DNA of 64,000 bases from Pseudomonadota bacterium. Its GTDB lineage: Bacteria; Myxococcota_A; Bradymonadia; Bradymonadales; GCA-2716585. The notes beneath the pieces were generated by a model. That model saw nothing but the letters and a program-made list of their open reading frames with translations. It was not told the DNA's origin and did no database searches. How positions within the stretch are numbered: the stretch's first letter is position 1; each line of letters begins with the position of its first letter. Both the position numbers and the translations under genes were made by a program. The stretch covers positions 1 through 64,000 of the forward strand of contig SYOX01000369.1 of the NCBI GenBank assembly GCA_005804885.1, in the 5' to 3' direction. This document shows, in pieces, positions 1 through 9,500 of the stretch.

Positions 1-735
1 CCCGACGTCCCCCTGGTCGTCCCCGAGGTCAACGCGCACGCCGTGGCCCTGGCCCTGCCTGCCCGGGGCGGGCGAGGTAGCATCGCCAACCCCAACTGCT
101 CCACCATCCAGTTGGTCGTCGCCCTCCAGCCCCTGCACGCCCGCGCGGGCCTGCGGCGCGTCATCGTCAGCACCTACCAGTCCGTCAGCGGCGCCGGGCG
201 CTCCGGCATCAACGAGCTCATGAACGCCACGCGCGCCCTCATGACCGGGCAGCCCGAGCCCGGCCCCGAGCGCTTCGCCCACCCCATCGCCTTCAACGCC
301 ATCCCCCACGTCGACGTCTTCCTCGACAACGGCTACAGCCGCGAGGAGATGAAGATGGCGCTGGAGACGCGCAAGATCATGGGCCTGCCCGACCTCCAGG
401 TCAGCGCCACCTGCGTCCGCATCCCCGTCATCCGAAGCCACAGCGAGGCCGTCACCGCCGAGTTCGCCGAGCCGATCAGCGTCCAGCAGGCCCGCGAAAT
501 CCTCGCCGCGGCCCCCGGCGTCAAGCTCGTCGACGACCTCGCCAACAACGCATACCCCTTGCCCAGGGACGCCGACGGGGTCGACGACACCTTCGTCGGG
601 CGCATCCGCCAGGACCTCGATCGCCTCGACACCCTCCACATGTGGGTCGTCAGCGACAACCTCCGCAAGGGCGCGGCCACCAACGCGGTCCAGATCGTCG
701 AAGCGCTCATCGAGGGCGGACACCTCGATCGCTGA
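1..735 (+). CDS. asd: Aspartate-semialdehyde dehydrogenase, 3' part (5' end outside window)
   Basis: This is the C-terminal 244 residues of aspartate-semialdehyde dehydrogenase, which reduces aspartyl-4-phosphate to aspartate semialdehyde for lysine/diaminopimelate, threonine and methionine synthesis. The reading frame is open from base 1, so the N-terminal NADP-binding part lies upstream of the window. The catalytic cysteine sits in the motif NPNCST (codon at 97-99). It is followed by the conserved segment STYQSVSGAG and the RIPVIRSHSEAV segment that precedes the catalytic histidine. The fragment ends normally and is followed 32 bases later by the next plus-strand gene. The identification is firm; only the missing start limits it. 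Confidence 0.95.
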   Translation, partial: PDVPLVVPEVNAHAVALALPARGGRGSIANPNCSTIQLVVALQPLHARAGLRRVIVSTYQSVSGAGRSGINELMNATRALMTGQPEPGPERFAHPIAFNAIPHVDVFLDNGYSREEMKMALETRKIMGLPDLQVSATCVRIPVIRSHSEAVTAEFAEPISVQQAREILAAAPGVKLVDDLANNAYPLPRDADGVDDTFVGRIRQDLDRLDTLHMWVVSDNLRKGAATNAVQIVEALIEGGHLDR

Positions 736-767
736 CGCGATCTCAACGCCGCAGGAGACACCACCGA

Positions 768-2609
768 ATGCCAGCCAGGACCCTCATGTCGCCCTCAATG
801 ACCCGCGCGACGGCCTCCGCCGCGCTCTTGTTGACCTCCCTGCTCGCCGCCACCTCCACCGCCCAGGCCCAGGGCGCGGCCGTCGCGCCGATCACCATCA
901 GCCTCATCGACTCTGACGCCGCCATCGACACCTCGGACGCCACCTTCAACCTCGCCGCCTGCCGCGCCGAGCAGGCCGGCTCCCTGACCGTCAAGGTCTC
1001 GCTGGCCAAGAGCACCTTCCCCCTGTCCGCCAACCTGCGCTTCTCGCTCAAGGTCGCCAGAACCGGCGCCAGCTGCGACACCGCCGGCCTCAACACCACC
1101 GGCGAGGGCTGCTCGCTGGCCATCGACAGCGCCGCGATCCCCTCGGCCGTGGACGCCTCCGACTCCTCCCGATACTTCCAGCAGGCCCTGGTCGACTTCA
1201 ACGACCTCTTCCCCGACATCACCTCCGCGGACAACTGCGAGAACCTCGACAGCGTCTCGGCCAACCTCACCGTCGTGGCCGAGTCCATCGACGAGGCCAC
1301 CGGCACCAAGAAGGAGATCCCCCTGTCCGACTCCTTCGCCCTCGTCCTGAGCACCATCCGGCCCCCCCAGCCCGACGTGGCTCTCTCCATCGAGGCCGGC
1401 GAGTCCACCTTCCAGGCCTCCTTCCAGGCCGCCAGCACCCTCAACTACAAGCTCTACTTCGGCACCCAGGCCGTCCCCCCAGGGACACAGCCCGAGACCC
1501 TCGGCGCCTCCTTCCGCTCCGCCTCCGTCACGCCCGGCTCCAACACCATCTCCAGCGACATCCTGCGCGCCGGCCAGACCTTCTACGTCGCCCTCGTCGC
1601 CGTCGACAGCATCAACAACGAATCCCTGACCGGCACCACCGCCACCTTCACCGGCGTCAGCACCCTGGACTTCTTCGAACTCTACAAGGAATCCGGCGGC
1701 ACCGACCCCGGCGGCTTCTGCGCCACCACCGGCCACGCGCCCGCCCGGCCCGGCCACGCCCTCCTCGGCGCCCTCCTCCTCGGCGCCCTGATCGGCCTTC
1801 GCCGAGCCCGACGACCCGCCACCCACCACCGACGCGGCAACATCGCCGCCCTGATCGCCCTGGCCGCCGCCGCCTTCGCGCTCTCGGCCCCCTCCCAGGC
1901 CCAGGCCCAGGCCCGGACCCAGGAGCGAGAGCCCACCTCCGGCATGTTCGAACTGCGCCTGGGCTCCTACACCCCCCAGATCGACGACGCCTTCGACAAC
2001 CAGACCCCCTACAACGCCGCCTTCGGCGGCGGGGCCATGTTCCTGACCGAGATCGAGATCGACAACCAGTTCTACAACGGCTTCGGCACCGCCGCCATCG
2101 GCTTGACCCTCGGCCTGATGGAGAAGACCGGCGAGGCCAAGGTCAACGCCGGCACCGGCGACAACGGCGCCATCATCTTCAACGACAGCGCCGACAAGAC
2201 CGAGCTGAGCCTCTTCACCGCGCGCCTGAGCCTCATCTACCGCTTCGACGTCCTGGCCGTCGACCTCGACATCCCCCTCGTCCCCGTCTTCAAGGTCGGC
2301 CTGGACCACTACATCTTCTGGATCACCAACAGCCAGGGCGAGACCGCCGACTTCCGGGATGACCAGGGCAACGACTCCAGCGGCCTCGGCGGCACCTTCG
2401 GCTACCACACCGCCTTCGCCCTCCACCTCCTGCTCGACTGGTTCGACCAGACCTCCGCCGACACCCTCCAGGCCGACTTCGGCCTCCTGAACACCTACAT
2501 CTTCGCCGAGTTCGCCCTCAACACCATCGACGACTTCGGCAGCGACGAGTCCTTCGACTTCTCCGACACCAACGGCAACTTCATGTTCGGCATCGCCTTC
2601 GAGTACTGA
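768..2609 (+). CDS. Fused MYXO-CTERM exported protein and outer-membrane beta-barrel protein
   Basis: A 613-residue protein. The ATG at 768 follows a GCAGGAGA ribosome site and begins a Sec signal peptide ending near AQAQ. Residues ~45-310 are an exported domain with paired cysteines. Around Cys318 comes a MYXO-CTERM-like signal: a Cys after a Gly-rich stretch, the hydrophobic run ALLGALLLGALIG, then an Arg-rich patch. Instead of stopping, the frame runs through a basic linker into a second signal-like hydrophobic segment (LIALAAAAFALSAPSQAQAQA, residues ~361-381, read here as a cleavable signal) and then a beta-barrel-like domain (~385-613) that ends in F-E-Y, an aromatic C-terminal residue typical of outer-membrane proteins. 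There is no ATG, GTG or TTG at the junction. From memory, Myxococcus encodes such an anchored protein and barrel as neighbouring genes (MXAN_2561 and MXAN_2562 families). The family assignment is tentative; the architecture is directly visible. Confidence 0.75.
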   Translation: MPARTLMSPSMTRATASAALLLTSLLAATSTAQAQGAAVAPITISLIDSDAAIDTSDATFNLAACRAEQAGSLTVKVSLAKSTFPLSANLRFSLKVARTGASCDTAGLNTTGEGCSLAIDSAAIPSAVDASDSSRYFQQALVDFNDLFPDITSADNCENLDSVSANLTVVAESIDEATGTKKEIPLSDSFALVLSTIRPPQPDVALSIEAGESTFQASFQAASTLNYKLYFGTQAVPPGTQPETLGASFRSASVTPGSNTISSDILRAGQTFYVALVAVDSINNESLTGTTATFTGVSTLDFFELYKESGGTDPGGFCATTGHAPARPGHALLGALLLGALIGLRRARRPATHHRRGNIAALIALAAAAFALSAPSQAQAQARTQEREPTSGMFELRLGSYTPQIDDAFDNQTPYNAAFGGGAMFLTEIEIDNQFYNGFGTAAIGLTLGLMEKTGEAKVNAGTGDNGAIIFNDSADKTELSLFTARLSLIYRFDVLAVDLDIPLVPVFKVGLDHYIFWITNSQGETADFRDDQGNDSSGLGGTFGYHTAFALHLLLDWFDQTSADTLQADFGLLNTYIFAEFALNTIDDFGSDESFDFSDTNGNFMFGIAFEY

Positions 2610-2662
2610 GCCTCGACCTCAGCCGTCCAGGCCCCTCCTGCCCGACCTGACCCAGAGACCTC

Positions 2663-3499
2663 ATGGCCGTCATCCGCTTCGAAGTCGCCTACGACGGCGC
2701 CCCCTTCCACGGCTGGCAGGTTCAGCCCGGCTCAGACACCATCCAGGGCCAGATCGAGCGCGCCCTGAGCACCCTGGCCGGCCACCCCGTCTCCGTCAAC
2801 GGCGCCAGCCGCACCGACGCCGGCGTCCACGCCCTCGGTCAGGTCGTCTCCCTGCCCATCGACCGCCTCCAGAGGCCCCTGGAACTCTACACCATCAGCC
2901 GCTCCCTCAACGCCCTCCTGCCTCGCCAGATCAGCGTCCTGCGCGTTGAGCGCGTCGACGCCCTCGACCACAGAGGCAGACCCTTCCACGCCCGCCACTG
3001 CGCCCGCGGCAAGATCTACCGCTACAGCCTCTGGCTCAACCGCATCGCCCACCCTCACCTCCACAACCGCCGCTGGAACCTGCGCAGCAAGCCCGACGAG
3101 GCCGGCTGGCAGCGCATGTACCAGGCCGCCGACCTCCTCCTGGGCGAGCACGACTTCGCCGGCTTCCGCGCAAGCTCCTGCGACGCCCCCGACACCCTGC
3201 GACAACTCTACCGCCTCGACATCCTGCGCGATCCCGACGGCTGCAATGTCGAGATCCTCGTCCACGGCTCCGCCTTCCTCAAGAACATGGTCCGCATCAT
3301 CGTCGGCACCCTCGTCGACGTCGGCCTCGGCGCCATCCCCCTCAAACGCATCCAGGAAACCCTCGACACCGGCGACCGCCGCTTCGCCGGGCAGACCGCC
3401 CCCCCCCAGGGCCTCTGCCTCGAAGAGATCTTCTACCCCGACTTCCCCTGGACCCAGGACCGATGGTCCTTCCCCACACGCCCCCCCAAGGAACCCTGA
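2663..3499 (+). CDS. truA: tRNA pseudouridine(38-40) synthase TruA
   Basis: A 278-residue TruA, which converts uridines 38-40 of the tRNA anticodon arm to pseudouridine. The N-terminus AYDGAPFHGWQ is the family signature, and the catalytic aspartate is Asp52 in RTDAGVHA. Later conserved blocks include the Arg/Tyr segment GKIYRYSLW and the FLKNMVRIIVGTLVDVG stretch near the C-terminus. Length is normal for the family. It starts at ATG 2663 with AGAGA a few bases upstream, 53 bases after the preceding gene, and is followed by a perfect hairpin. Confidence 0.96.
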   Translation: MAVIRFEVAYDGAPFHGWQVQPGSDTIQGQIERALSTLAGHPVSVNGASRTDAGVHALGQVVSLPIDRLQRPLELYTISRSLNALLPRQISVLRVERVDALDHRGRPFHARHCARGKIYRYSLWLNRIAHPHLHNRRWNLRSKPDEAGWQRMYQAADLLLGEHDFAGFRASSCDAPDTLRQLYRLDILRDPDGCNVEILVHGSAFLKNMVRIIVGTLVDVGLGAIPLKRIQETLDTGDRRFAGQTAPPQGLCLEEIFYPDFPWTQDRWSFPTRPPKEP

Positions 3500-3528
3500 C
3501 CGCCCTGCCACCGCGTAGACCGCTTCTC

Positions 3529-3550
3529 GGTGCGAAATGTTTTTCGCACC
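3529..3550. terminator. Perfect 9-bp hairpin after truA, possible terminator or operator
   Basis: GGTGCGAAA (3529-3537) pairs perfectly with TTTCGCACC (3542-3550) around a four-base loop, 30 bases past the truA stop. No T-run follows it, so it could be a factor-assisted terminator or a protein-binding dyad upstream of pssA rather than a classical intrinsic terminator. Confidence 0.45.
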
Positions 3551-3784
3551 CCCGCGCCACACCAGCGGCCAGAGCGCCCATGCGGATCCCCTCGCCGCGC
3601 ACCCCGACGGGCCGGACCTTCTCCTCGTCCCCGACTGACGCCATGGCACACGGCTTGCTGCCCCCGAACAAAGTGGCCCCACAGTCACGCCAGGTGACGA
3701 CACCCCCCGCGAAAACCTCAACGGCCCATCGCGTCCGGTGTCTCTCAACGCACAACTTCTCAAGGCGACATCGGAGAGAGACCC

Positions 3785-4576
3785 ATGGATCTGAGTAAAG
3801 CCAAATACATCCTCCCCAACCTCTTCACCCTCTCCAGCGTCGCCGCCAGCTTCTACGCCATGCTGCTCGTCTCCAAGGCCGACTCCCCCAAGGAGATGAT
3901 CGCCGCCATCTGGCTCATCGGCCTGAGCATGATCATGGACGGCTGCGACGGCCGGGTCGCCCGCGCCACGCGAACCCAGAGCGAGTTCGGCGTCCAACTC
4001 GACAGCCTCGCCGACGCCATCGCCTTCGGCATCGCGCCCGCCTTCATCGCCTACAAGTGGGCCTTGGAGCCGCTCGGCGGCCTCGGCTTCTTCGTCGCCT
4101 TCGTCTTCGTCGCCTGCGGGATCATGCGCCTGGCGCGCTTCAACGTCCTGGCCGCCAAGGAGACCGGACCCTCCAACCACTTCGTCGGGCTCCCCATCCC
4201 CCTGGCCGCCGGCACCCTCATGGCGATCGTCATGGCCCACGTCACCATGACCGGCCAGATGCAGACCCTCACCCACGGCGCAGCCATCACCGTCATCCTG
4301 GTGCTCTCCGGCCTGATGGTCTCCAGCGTGCGCTACCGCGCCTTCAAGAAGATCCGCATCCGCGGCAAGTCCGGCCTCGCCCTGCTCGCCCTGCTGGCCT
4401 GCGTCGTGGTCACCAGCGTCCAGACCAACACCGGGCTGGCCTTCGCCGGCGTCCTGTCCGCCTACATCCTCCTGGGCCTGACCGAGTCCGCCATCGGCCT
4501 GGGACGACGCCGCAAAGGGCTCGCCGAGGTCGCAGTCATCGAGGCCCCCGAAGATATCTCCAAGATCGTCGATTGA
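3785..4576 (+). CDS. pssA: CDP-diacylglycerol-serine O-phosphatidyltransferase
   Basis: A 263-residue integral membrane enzyme that makes phosphatidylserine from CDP-diacylglycerol and L-serine, the precursor of phosphatidylethanolamine. The CDP-alcohol phosphotransferase motif is complete: Asp55-Gly56, Ala59-Arg60, Gly69, Asp73 and Asp77, in the usual DGxxAR(x8)GxxxDxxxD spacing. Several hydrophobic helices follow, as in the type II (Gram-positive/proteobacterial PssA) form. The start at 3785 has a GGAGAGAG site. It stands alone, with a 285-base leader region after truA. Confidence 0.93.
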   Translation: MDLSKAKYILPNLFTLSSVAASFYAMLLVSKADSPKEMIAAIWLIGLSMIMDGCDGRVARATRTQSEFGVQLDSLADAIAFGIAPAFIAYKWALEPLGGLGFFVAFVFVACGIMRLARFNVLAAKETGPSNHFVGLPIPLAAGTLMAIVMAHVTMTGQMQTLTHGAAITVILVLSGLMVSSVRYRAFKKIRIRGKSGLALLALLACVVVTSVQTNTGLAFAGVLSAYILLGLTESAIGLGRRRKGLAEVAVIEAPEDISKIVD

Positions 4577-4828
4577 TCCTGCAACCCACCTCGACCCCTT
4601 CGAACCTCACGGCAAGCCAATCACCCTCCGAGTGAGCGTCCTCAACCCCAGGCGCCTCGACCGCTCATACCCAATCACAGACGAAGGGCTTGCTTTGTGG
4701 GCGAGGACAGGGGGATGGCCTGGGCATGGGCCTGAACGAGGCTGGTGCACCGCACCGCCCAGTGATGGCAAAGGCTCAGGGCGCCGCCTGGACGCCCACA
4801 AAGTGAGTCTCTCGGCTGTGGTCTGGTA

Positions 4829-6271
4829 TCAGCCCTTCATCCGACGACGGATCTCACCCAGCTCGACCACGCTCTCGCACCGCTCCGGCAAGAGCGCCTC
4901 GACGGACCCCGCTGGCCTGTCAGGCTCGCCCTCCAGACCTGCCCCCGACTCCTCCTCGGCGCCCGCGCCCGCTCCGATCTCGCCGACCTTCACGGCCTCG
5001 ACAACCTCGACGTCCTCAACCCTTGATCTGAGCGACGGCATCCGCGTCATCCTCCCCGTCCGAATGGCGAAGTAGCTCAACGCCCCCGCGCGACCCCAGA
5101 TCGTCGCGACCGCCAGCCCGATCGTCAAAACGACGTCGATGAACACCCGCATGAGCGCGCCGGCCATCGCGCCCTTCGCCTGCCCTCCCAGGCTCAGCGC
5201 CACGCCGAAGAAGGGCGTCCACACCGCCAGGACGACAAAAAACAACACAAAAACAAGTAGATACAACCACACCACCTCGACGAGGTGGCGCCTCACGAAG
5301 GCGGCGCTGTCGGCCAGCGCCTCAAAGACGCCCTTCTCCTCCAGGATCAGCGGGCCAAGCGCGAGGTGACACGTCGCCGCCGCCAGCGCGACCCCGGAGG
5401 CGCCGAGCGCGGCCCCGAGCGCGACGATCAGCGCCGCCATCGGCGGCCCCCAGGGCGCGGTCAGGATCGCATCGCCGAAGGCCAGCGTCGCCGCCCTCCA
5501 CCCCGCCCACGCCATCATCGCCGTCAGCGCCGCCCACGCCCCCACCAGCGACCACCTCACCGCCCCCCACGCCATCAAGGCCCAGAAGCGCTCTCCGAGC
5601 CCACGCCAGAAGAGGCCGCCGGTCGCCCCCTCAGGGTCCGCGATCCGCCGCTTGAGCGCGCCGAGCACGCCCGAGTCGATCGCCACCCCCAACACCCAGG
5701 CCGAGACCCACACGGTCCCCATGATCCCCACCCCGCCCACGATCATCTCGGGCGAGAGCAGCCAGCTGGCCGTCCCGACGAGCCAGGCAAGGGCTTCCTC
5801 TGCGGTCTGAGGCGAGGCGAGCTGCGCGCGGACGATGATCGCGGCCAGGAGCACGGCAGGCGGCGTGGCCTTGAGCATCCCCGCGACCAGCTCGCCGAGC
5901 ACGCTCCAGGTGACCAGCGAGGGCATCTGGCGCAGGAGCCTCGCGCCGGCCAACATCGCCAGGCGCGGGGCGTCTGGATTGACGCTGTCGGCACGATTGA
6001 CGCTGTCGGCACGATTGACGCCGTCGGCACGATTGACGCCGAGACGCCGTCGGCCATGATCGTCACCGTCCAGACGCCGTCGGCCAGGATCGTCACTGCC
6101 CTGGGCGCGATCATCGTCGGCACGATCACCGCCGTCGTGGGGCGGGTCCAGTTGCCCATCGCCCTCGGAAAGATCAATGATCTCTGGATCTTCGACGTCT
6201 CCGAAGCCGCGGACCTCGTCCCAGTCCTTGCGCAACAACCTCGTCTCGGGCTTCTTCATGCTCGGCGTCAC
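4829..6271 (-). CDS. Polytopic membrane protein of unknown function
   Basis: A 480-residue frame that I do not recognise. The first ~100 residues are charged, Asp/Arg-rich and made of short tandem repeats. Residues ~115-430 hold about six hydrophobic helices, including a very hydrophobic WLYLLVFVLFFVVLAVW run. The last ~50 residues are acidic and hydrophilic. The overall layout resembles DUF4013-like or glycerophosphoryl-phosphodiesterase membrane-domain proteins, but no diagnostic motif is visible. The start may be GTG 6271 or ATG 6259; the ATG has a GAGG about 12 bases upstream and is at least as likely. It is convergent with pssA and divergent from the PPC-repeat lipoprotein. Confidence 0.7.
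   Translation of the reverse strand: MTPSMKKPETRLLRKDWDEVRGFGDVEDPEIIDLSEGDGQLDPPHDGGDRADDDRAQGSDDPGRRRLDGDDHGRRRLGVNRADGVNRADSVNRADSVNPDAPRLAMLAGARLLRQMPSLVTWSVLGELVAGMLKATPPAVLLAAIIVRAQLASPQTAEEALAWLVGTASWLLSPEMIVGGVGIMGTVWVSAWVLGVAIDSGVLGALKRRIADPEGATGGLFWRGLGERFWALMAWGAVRWSLVGAWAALTAMMAWAGWRAATLAFGDAILTAPWGPPMAALIVALGAALGASGVALAAATCHLALGPLILEEKGVFEALADSAAFVRRHLVEVVWLYLLVFVLFFVVLAVWTPFFGVALSLGGQAKGAMAGALMRVFIDVVLTIGLAVATIWGRAGALSYFAIRTGRMTRMPSLRSRVEDVEVVEAVKVGEIGAGAGAEEESGAGLEGEPDRPAGSVEALLPERCESVVELGEIRRRMKG
5977..6040. repeat. 18-bp tandem repeat inside the membrane-protein gene
   Basis: Three full 18-base units (5977-5994, 5995-6012, 6013-6030) plus a partial fourth, of the form GATTGACGCYGTCGGCAC. 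On the minus strand they encode a six-residue repeat (VNRADS) in the N-terminal cytoplasmic region. Confidence 0.85.
6042..6101. repeat. 30-bp tandem repeat, two units
   Basis: Two 30-base units (6042-6071 and 6072-6101) sharing AGACGCCGTCGGCC and ATCGTCAC. On the minus strand they give two ten-residue units of the type DDxGRRRLxx, next to the 18-bp array. Confidence 0.75.
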
Positions 6272-6339
6272 CTCGCCGGGCAGTGTAGCCCATCAACCTC
6301 GGCGTTGAGAAGGCGGCCTGGGATCCTCGCCCCATCGGC

Positions 6340-6367
6340 TTGCGCGAGGGCGAGCGACCGTTACAAT
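6340..6367 (+). promoter_or_regulatory. Candidate sigma-70 promoter for the PPC-repeat lipoprotein
   Basis: TTGCGC (6340-6345), a 16-base spacer and TACAAT (6362-6367) stand about 140 bases upstream of the ATG at 6508. The -10 box differs from consensus at one base. Prediction from sequence only. Confidence 0.5.
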
Positions 6368-6507
6368 GAAGCCCGGCGAGGCCCTGCCTGGCAGAAGGGA
6401 CTGCGCTCACCGCTCGGGGTGGTCCGAACGCAGGTGCCTCTCAGGTCAGCGTCGAGCCGGCCTGGGCCTCGATGGACCCGCTGGCCTTGATCAACACAGG
6501 CGGTCTC

Positions 6508-9500
6508 ATGAACCCTCGACAGAACAACCTCATCGATCCGAGCCGACGGGGCGCTATCTTCGGCCTTCTTGGCGCGGTGGCCTCCGTCGCGCTCTTGTTT
6601 GCGGGCTGCGACGAAGAAGCCTCGGGCATCTCCGATCAGCCCTGCCCCAACGGGATCTGCTCAAACTGCACGGTCGACGCAGACTGCCCGCAGGGGCAAC
6701 AGTGCCTCGTGGGCTTCTGCACCATGGGCGACAACAACAACGACGAGCCCGACGCCGGCGATCCTCCCGACGCCGAGGATCCCCCTGACGTCAATGAGCC
6801 CGAGGCGGACGCCTCGGAGGACGCCGAGGGCGAAGAGGACACGGGCGACATTGGGACAGCCGACGCCGAAGGAGAGGACGCCGGAGGGGATATTGTCGAG
6901 CCTGAGCCTCAACCTGAGCCTCAACCTGAGCCCGAGCCCGAGCCTGAGCCTGAGCCCTGCCTGGACGACGGGCGCGAGGAGAACGATCGACCGCTCCAGG
7001 CCCCGGCGCTGCTCGTGGGTCAGGAGCACCCGCTGGCGCTGTGCCCGGGCGACGAGGACTGGTTCATCGTCAGCACCGAGCGGCGAGAGACGCTGGAGGT
7101 CTTCGTCGCCACCGAGGCGGCGCTGGAGGTGACGCTCGTGCAGCTCATCGACGGGCGCACGGTCCTGGCCACGGCCGAGGCTGGCGGCGAGGGCTATCGG
7201 TTGAGCTTCGAGCCGCCCGAGCCGGGGAGCTTCCTGTTGCGGGTGCGGGAGCTGGAGGTGGGGCTGAGGGTGGAGTACACCCTGCGCTACCTGGGCCAGC
7301 GGGCGCTGTGCGAGGACGACGAGCGCGAGGAGGACGACTTCATCGAGGACGCCCTGCCGATCACGGTCGAAGACGCGCCGATCAGCGGGTTCCTGTGCGA
7401 GGGCGACGAGGACTGGCTCGCCATCGAGATCGACGGCTTCTTCCAGATCCGCGCGACCATCGACTACGACGCTCAGCAGTCCAACGGGCTGATCCGGGTG
7501 GGCCTCTTTGACGGGCAGGAGGAGCTGATCGCCCAGACCAACGACGCCAACCGCAGCTTCGCCTTCCTCGTCGACGGCAGCGAGGCCGGCACCTTCTTCC
7601 TGCGCATCGACGGCCAGGGGGGCGCCGAGGGAGCCTACACGCTGGACCTCGATCTGAGCGTCAACCTGTGCGAACCGGACGCCGCCGAGCCCAACGACCT
7701 GCCCGACGAGGCGACGGCGCTGGTCAGCGGCCGCCCGGTTGACGGTCTGGCGCTTTGCGAGAACGACGTGGACTGGTTCACCTTCGAGGCTGTCCCCAAC
7801 CAGACCGTCCGAGCGCTCGTCACGACGGCCCACGAGGGCGTCCCCTTCAGCGTCGAAGTGATCGCCCCCGACACCTTGTCGATCATCTCTTCGACCGTCG
7901 AGGGCGAGGGCGGGCCGGCGGCCGTGGCGATCACCCGAGAGCCGGGCGCCCACTTCGTGCGCGTCTTCTCGGAGGTCGGCGACCGCGACGATTACAGCCT
8001 CGTGCTGGACATCGACCCCTGCCCTGCGGACGCCTTCGAACCCAACAACACCCCCGAGGCCGCCACCCGGCTGCCGCTGGGCATCAACCACCCGGCGCTG
8101 CGCATCTGCGACCAGGATCGCGACTGGTTCCTCTTCGAAGACGTCCCCGAGGCCCATCGGGTGCTGATCGAGGCGAGCCTGGGCTTCGGCCAGGGCGACC
8201 TCGTCGCGCGCTGGTTCCGGCCCGATGATCTGGAGAACCCCATCCAGCAGGACGCCATCGGCGACCCCCTCGTGTCGATCGCGCACGTCACCGACGCAGC
8301 CGGCGACCTCCTGCTGGAGCTGTCCGGGCAGACCTCCGAGCGCGGATACACGCTGCGGGCCACCCTCGAGGACACCGCCGAGTGCGCGCCGGACGACGCC
8401 GAGCCCAACGACTTCGTCGCCGACGCCGTCGGACGCCCCCTCGCGCCGGGCTTCTTCGACGGCCTGACCATCTGCGCGGGCGACTTTGACCACTACTGCA
8501 CGACGATCCCCGCGCGCCAGACCCTGACGGCGACGATCACCTTCGAGCACGACTTGGGCGACCTCGAAGCCCAGCTCGTCACCGGGATCGGCCTCCCGCT
8601 GGCCTCCAGCGCCACGAATCGGGACAGCGAGGTGGTCACCTTCGAACACGGCGGAGACACCCCCCTGGTGGCCTGCGTCCTGGTCGCCGCCCAGCGCTTC
8701 GACCTCGACGTCACCAACCGCTACGACATGCTCATCGAGATCACCGGCGTCGAGCTCCAGTGCACCGACGATCGCCTTGAGGACAACGACGACGAGGAGA
8801 GCGCCACCCTGCTCGTCGACCGCCGCAGCGCCCCCCAGCAGCCCATCCCCCCAGGCCGGATCTTCAGCAACCCCGAGGACCAGCCCGCCATCAGCACTCT
8901 GCGCGGGCAGGTGCTCTGCGAGGGCGATCCCGACCTCTTCGCCTTCCAGGGCCGCGCCGGCGACACCCTCCAGGTCGACCTGGACTTCGTCCACGACAAC
9001 GGCGACCTCTCGCTGAGCGTCCTTCGACCACGCGGCCTGGGCCAGATCGCCGCCGTCGACAGCCTCACCGACGGCGAGACCCTCACCGTGGAGCTGCCCG
9101 CCAACGACACCTACCTGATCCAGGTCGACGGCGACGGCACATTCCGGCAAAATTACAGCATGGATGTAAGCCTGCGCGGCGCCTGCGTCCTCGACCTGGG
9201 CGAGCCCAATGAGAACCCCGACGCCGCCACGCTCATCGAGCCCGGCGCGCACACCGGCCTGGGCCTGTGCGCCCGCGAGGAGGACTGGCTCGCCATCGAC
9301 CTCGCCGTCGGCGACACCCTGCGCCTCTCCGCCCTCTACGATCCCCACCGGGTCGACCTGGATCTCGACCTCTTCGACCCCGACCGCCGACTTCTGGCCC
9401 GCTCGAACTCGGGCGGCGGCGTCGACGCCATCACCCTGACCGCCTCGACCACCGGCCGCTACTTCATCCGCATCTACCCCTTCGACAACAGCGGCGTGGG

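Noticed and set aside
4577-4828. Possible small gene between pssA and the membrane-protein gene
   Set aside because: The frames here lack a ribosome site and show no coding-like composition; the gap is a plain convergent spacer.
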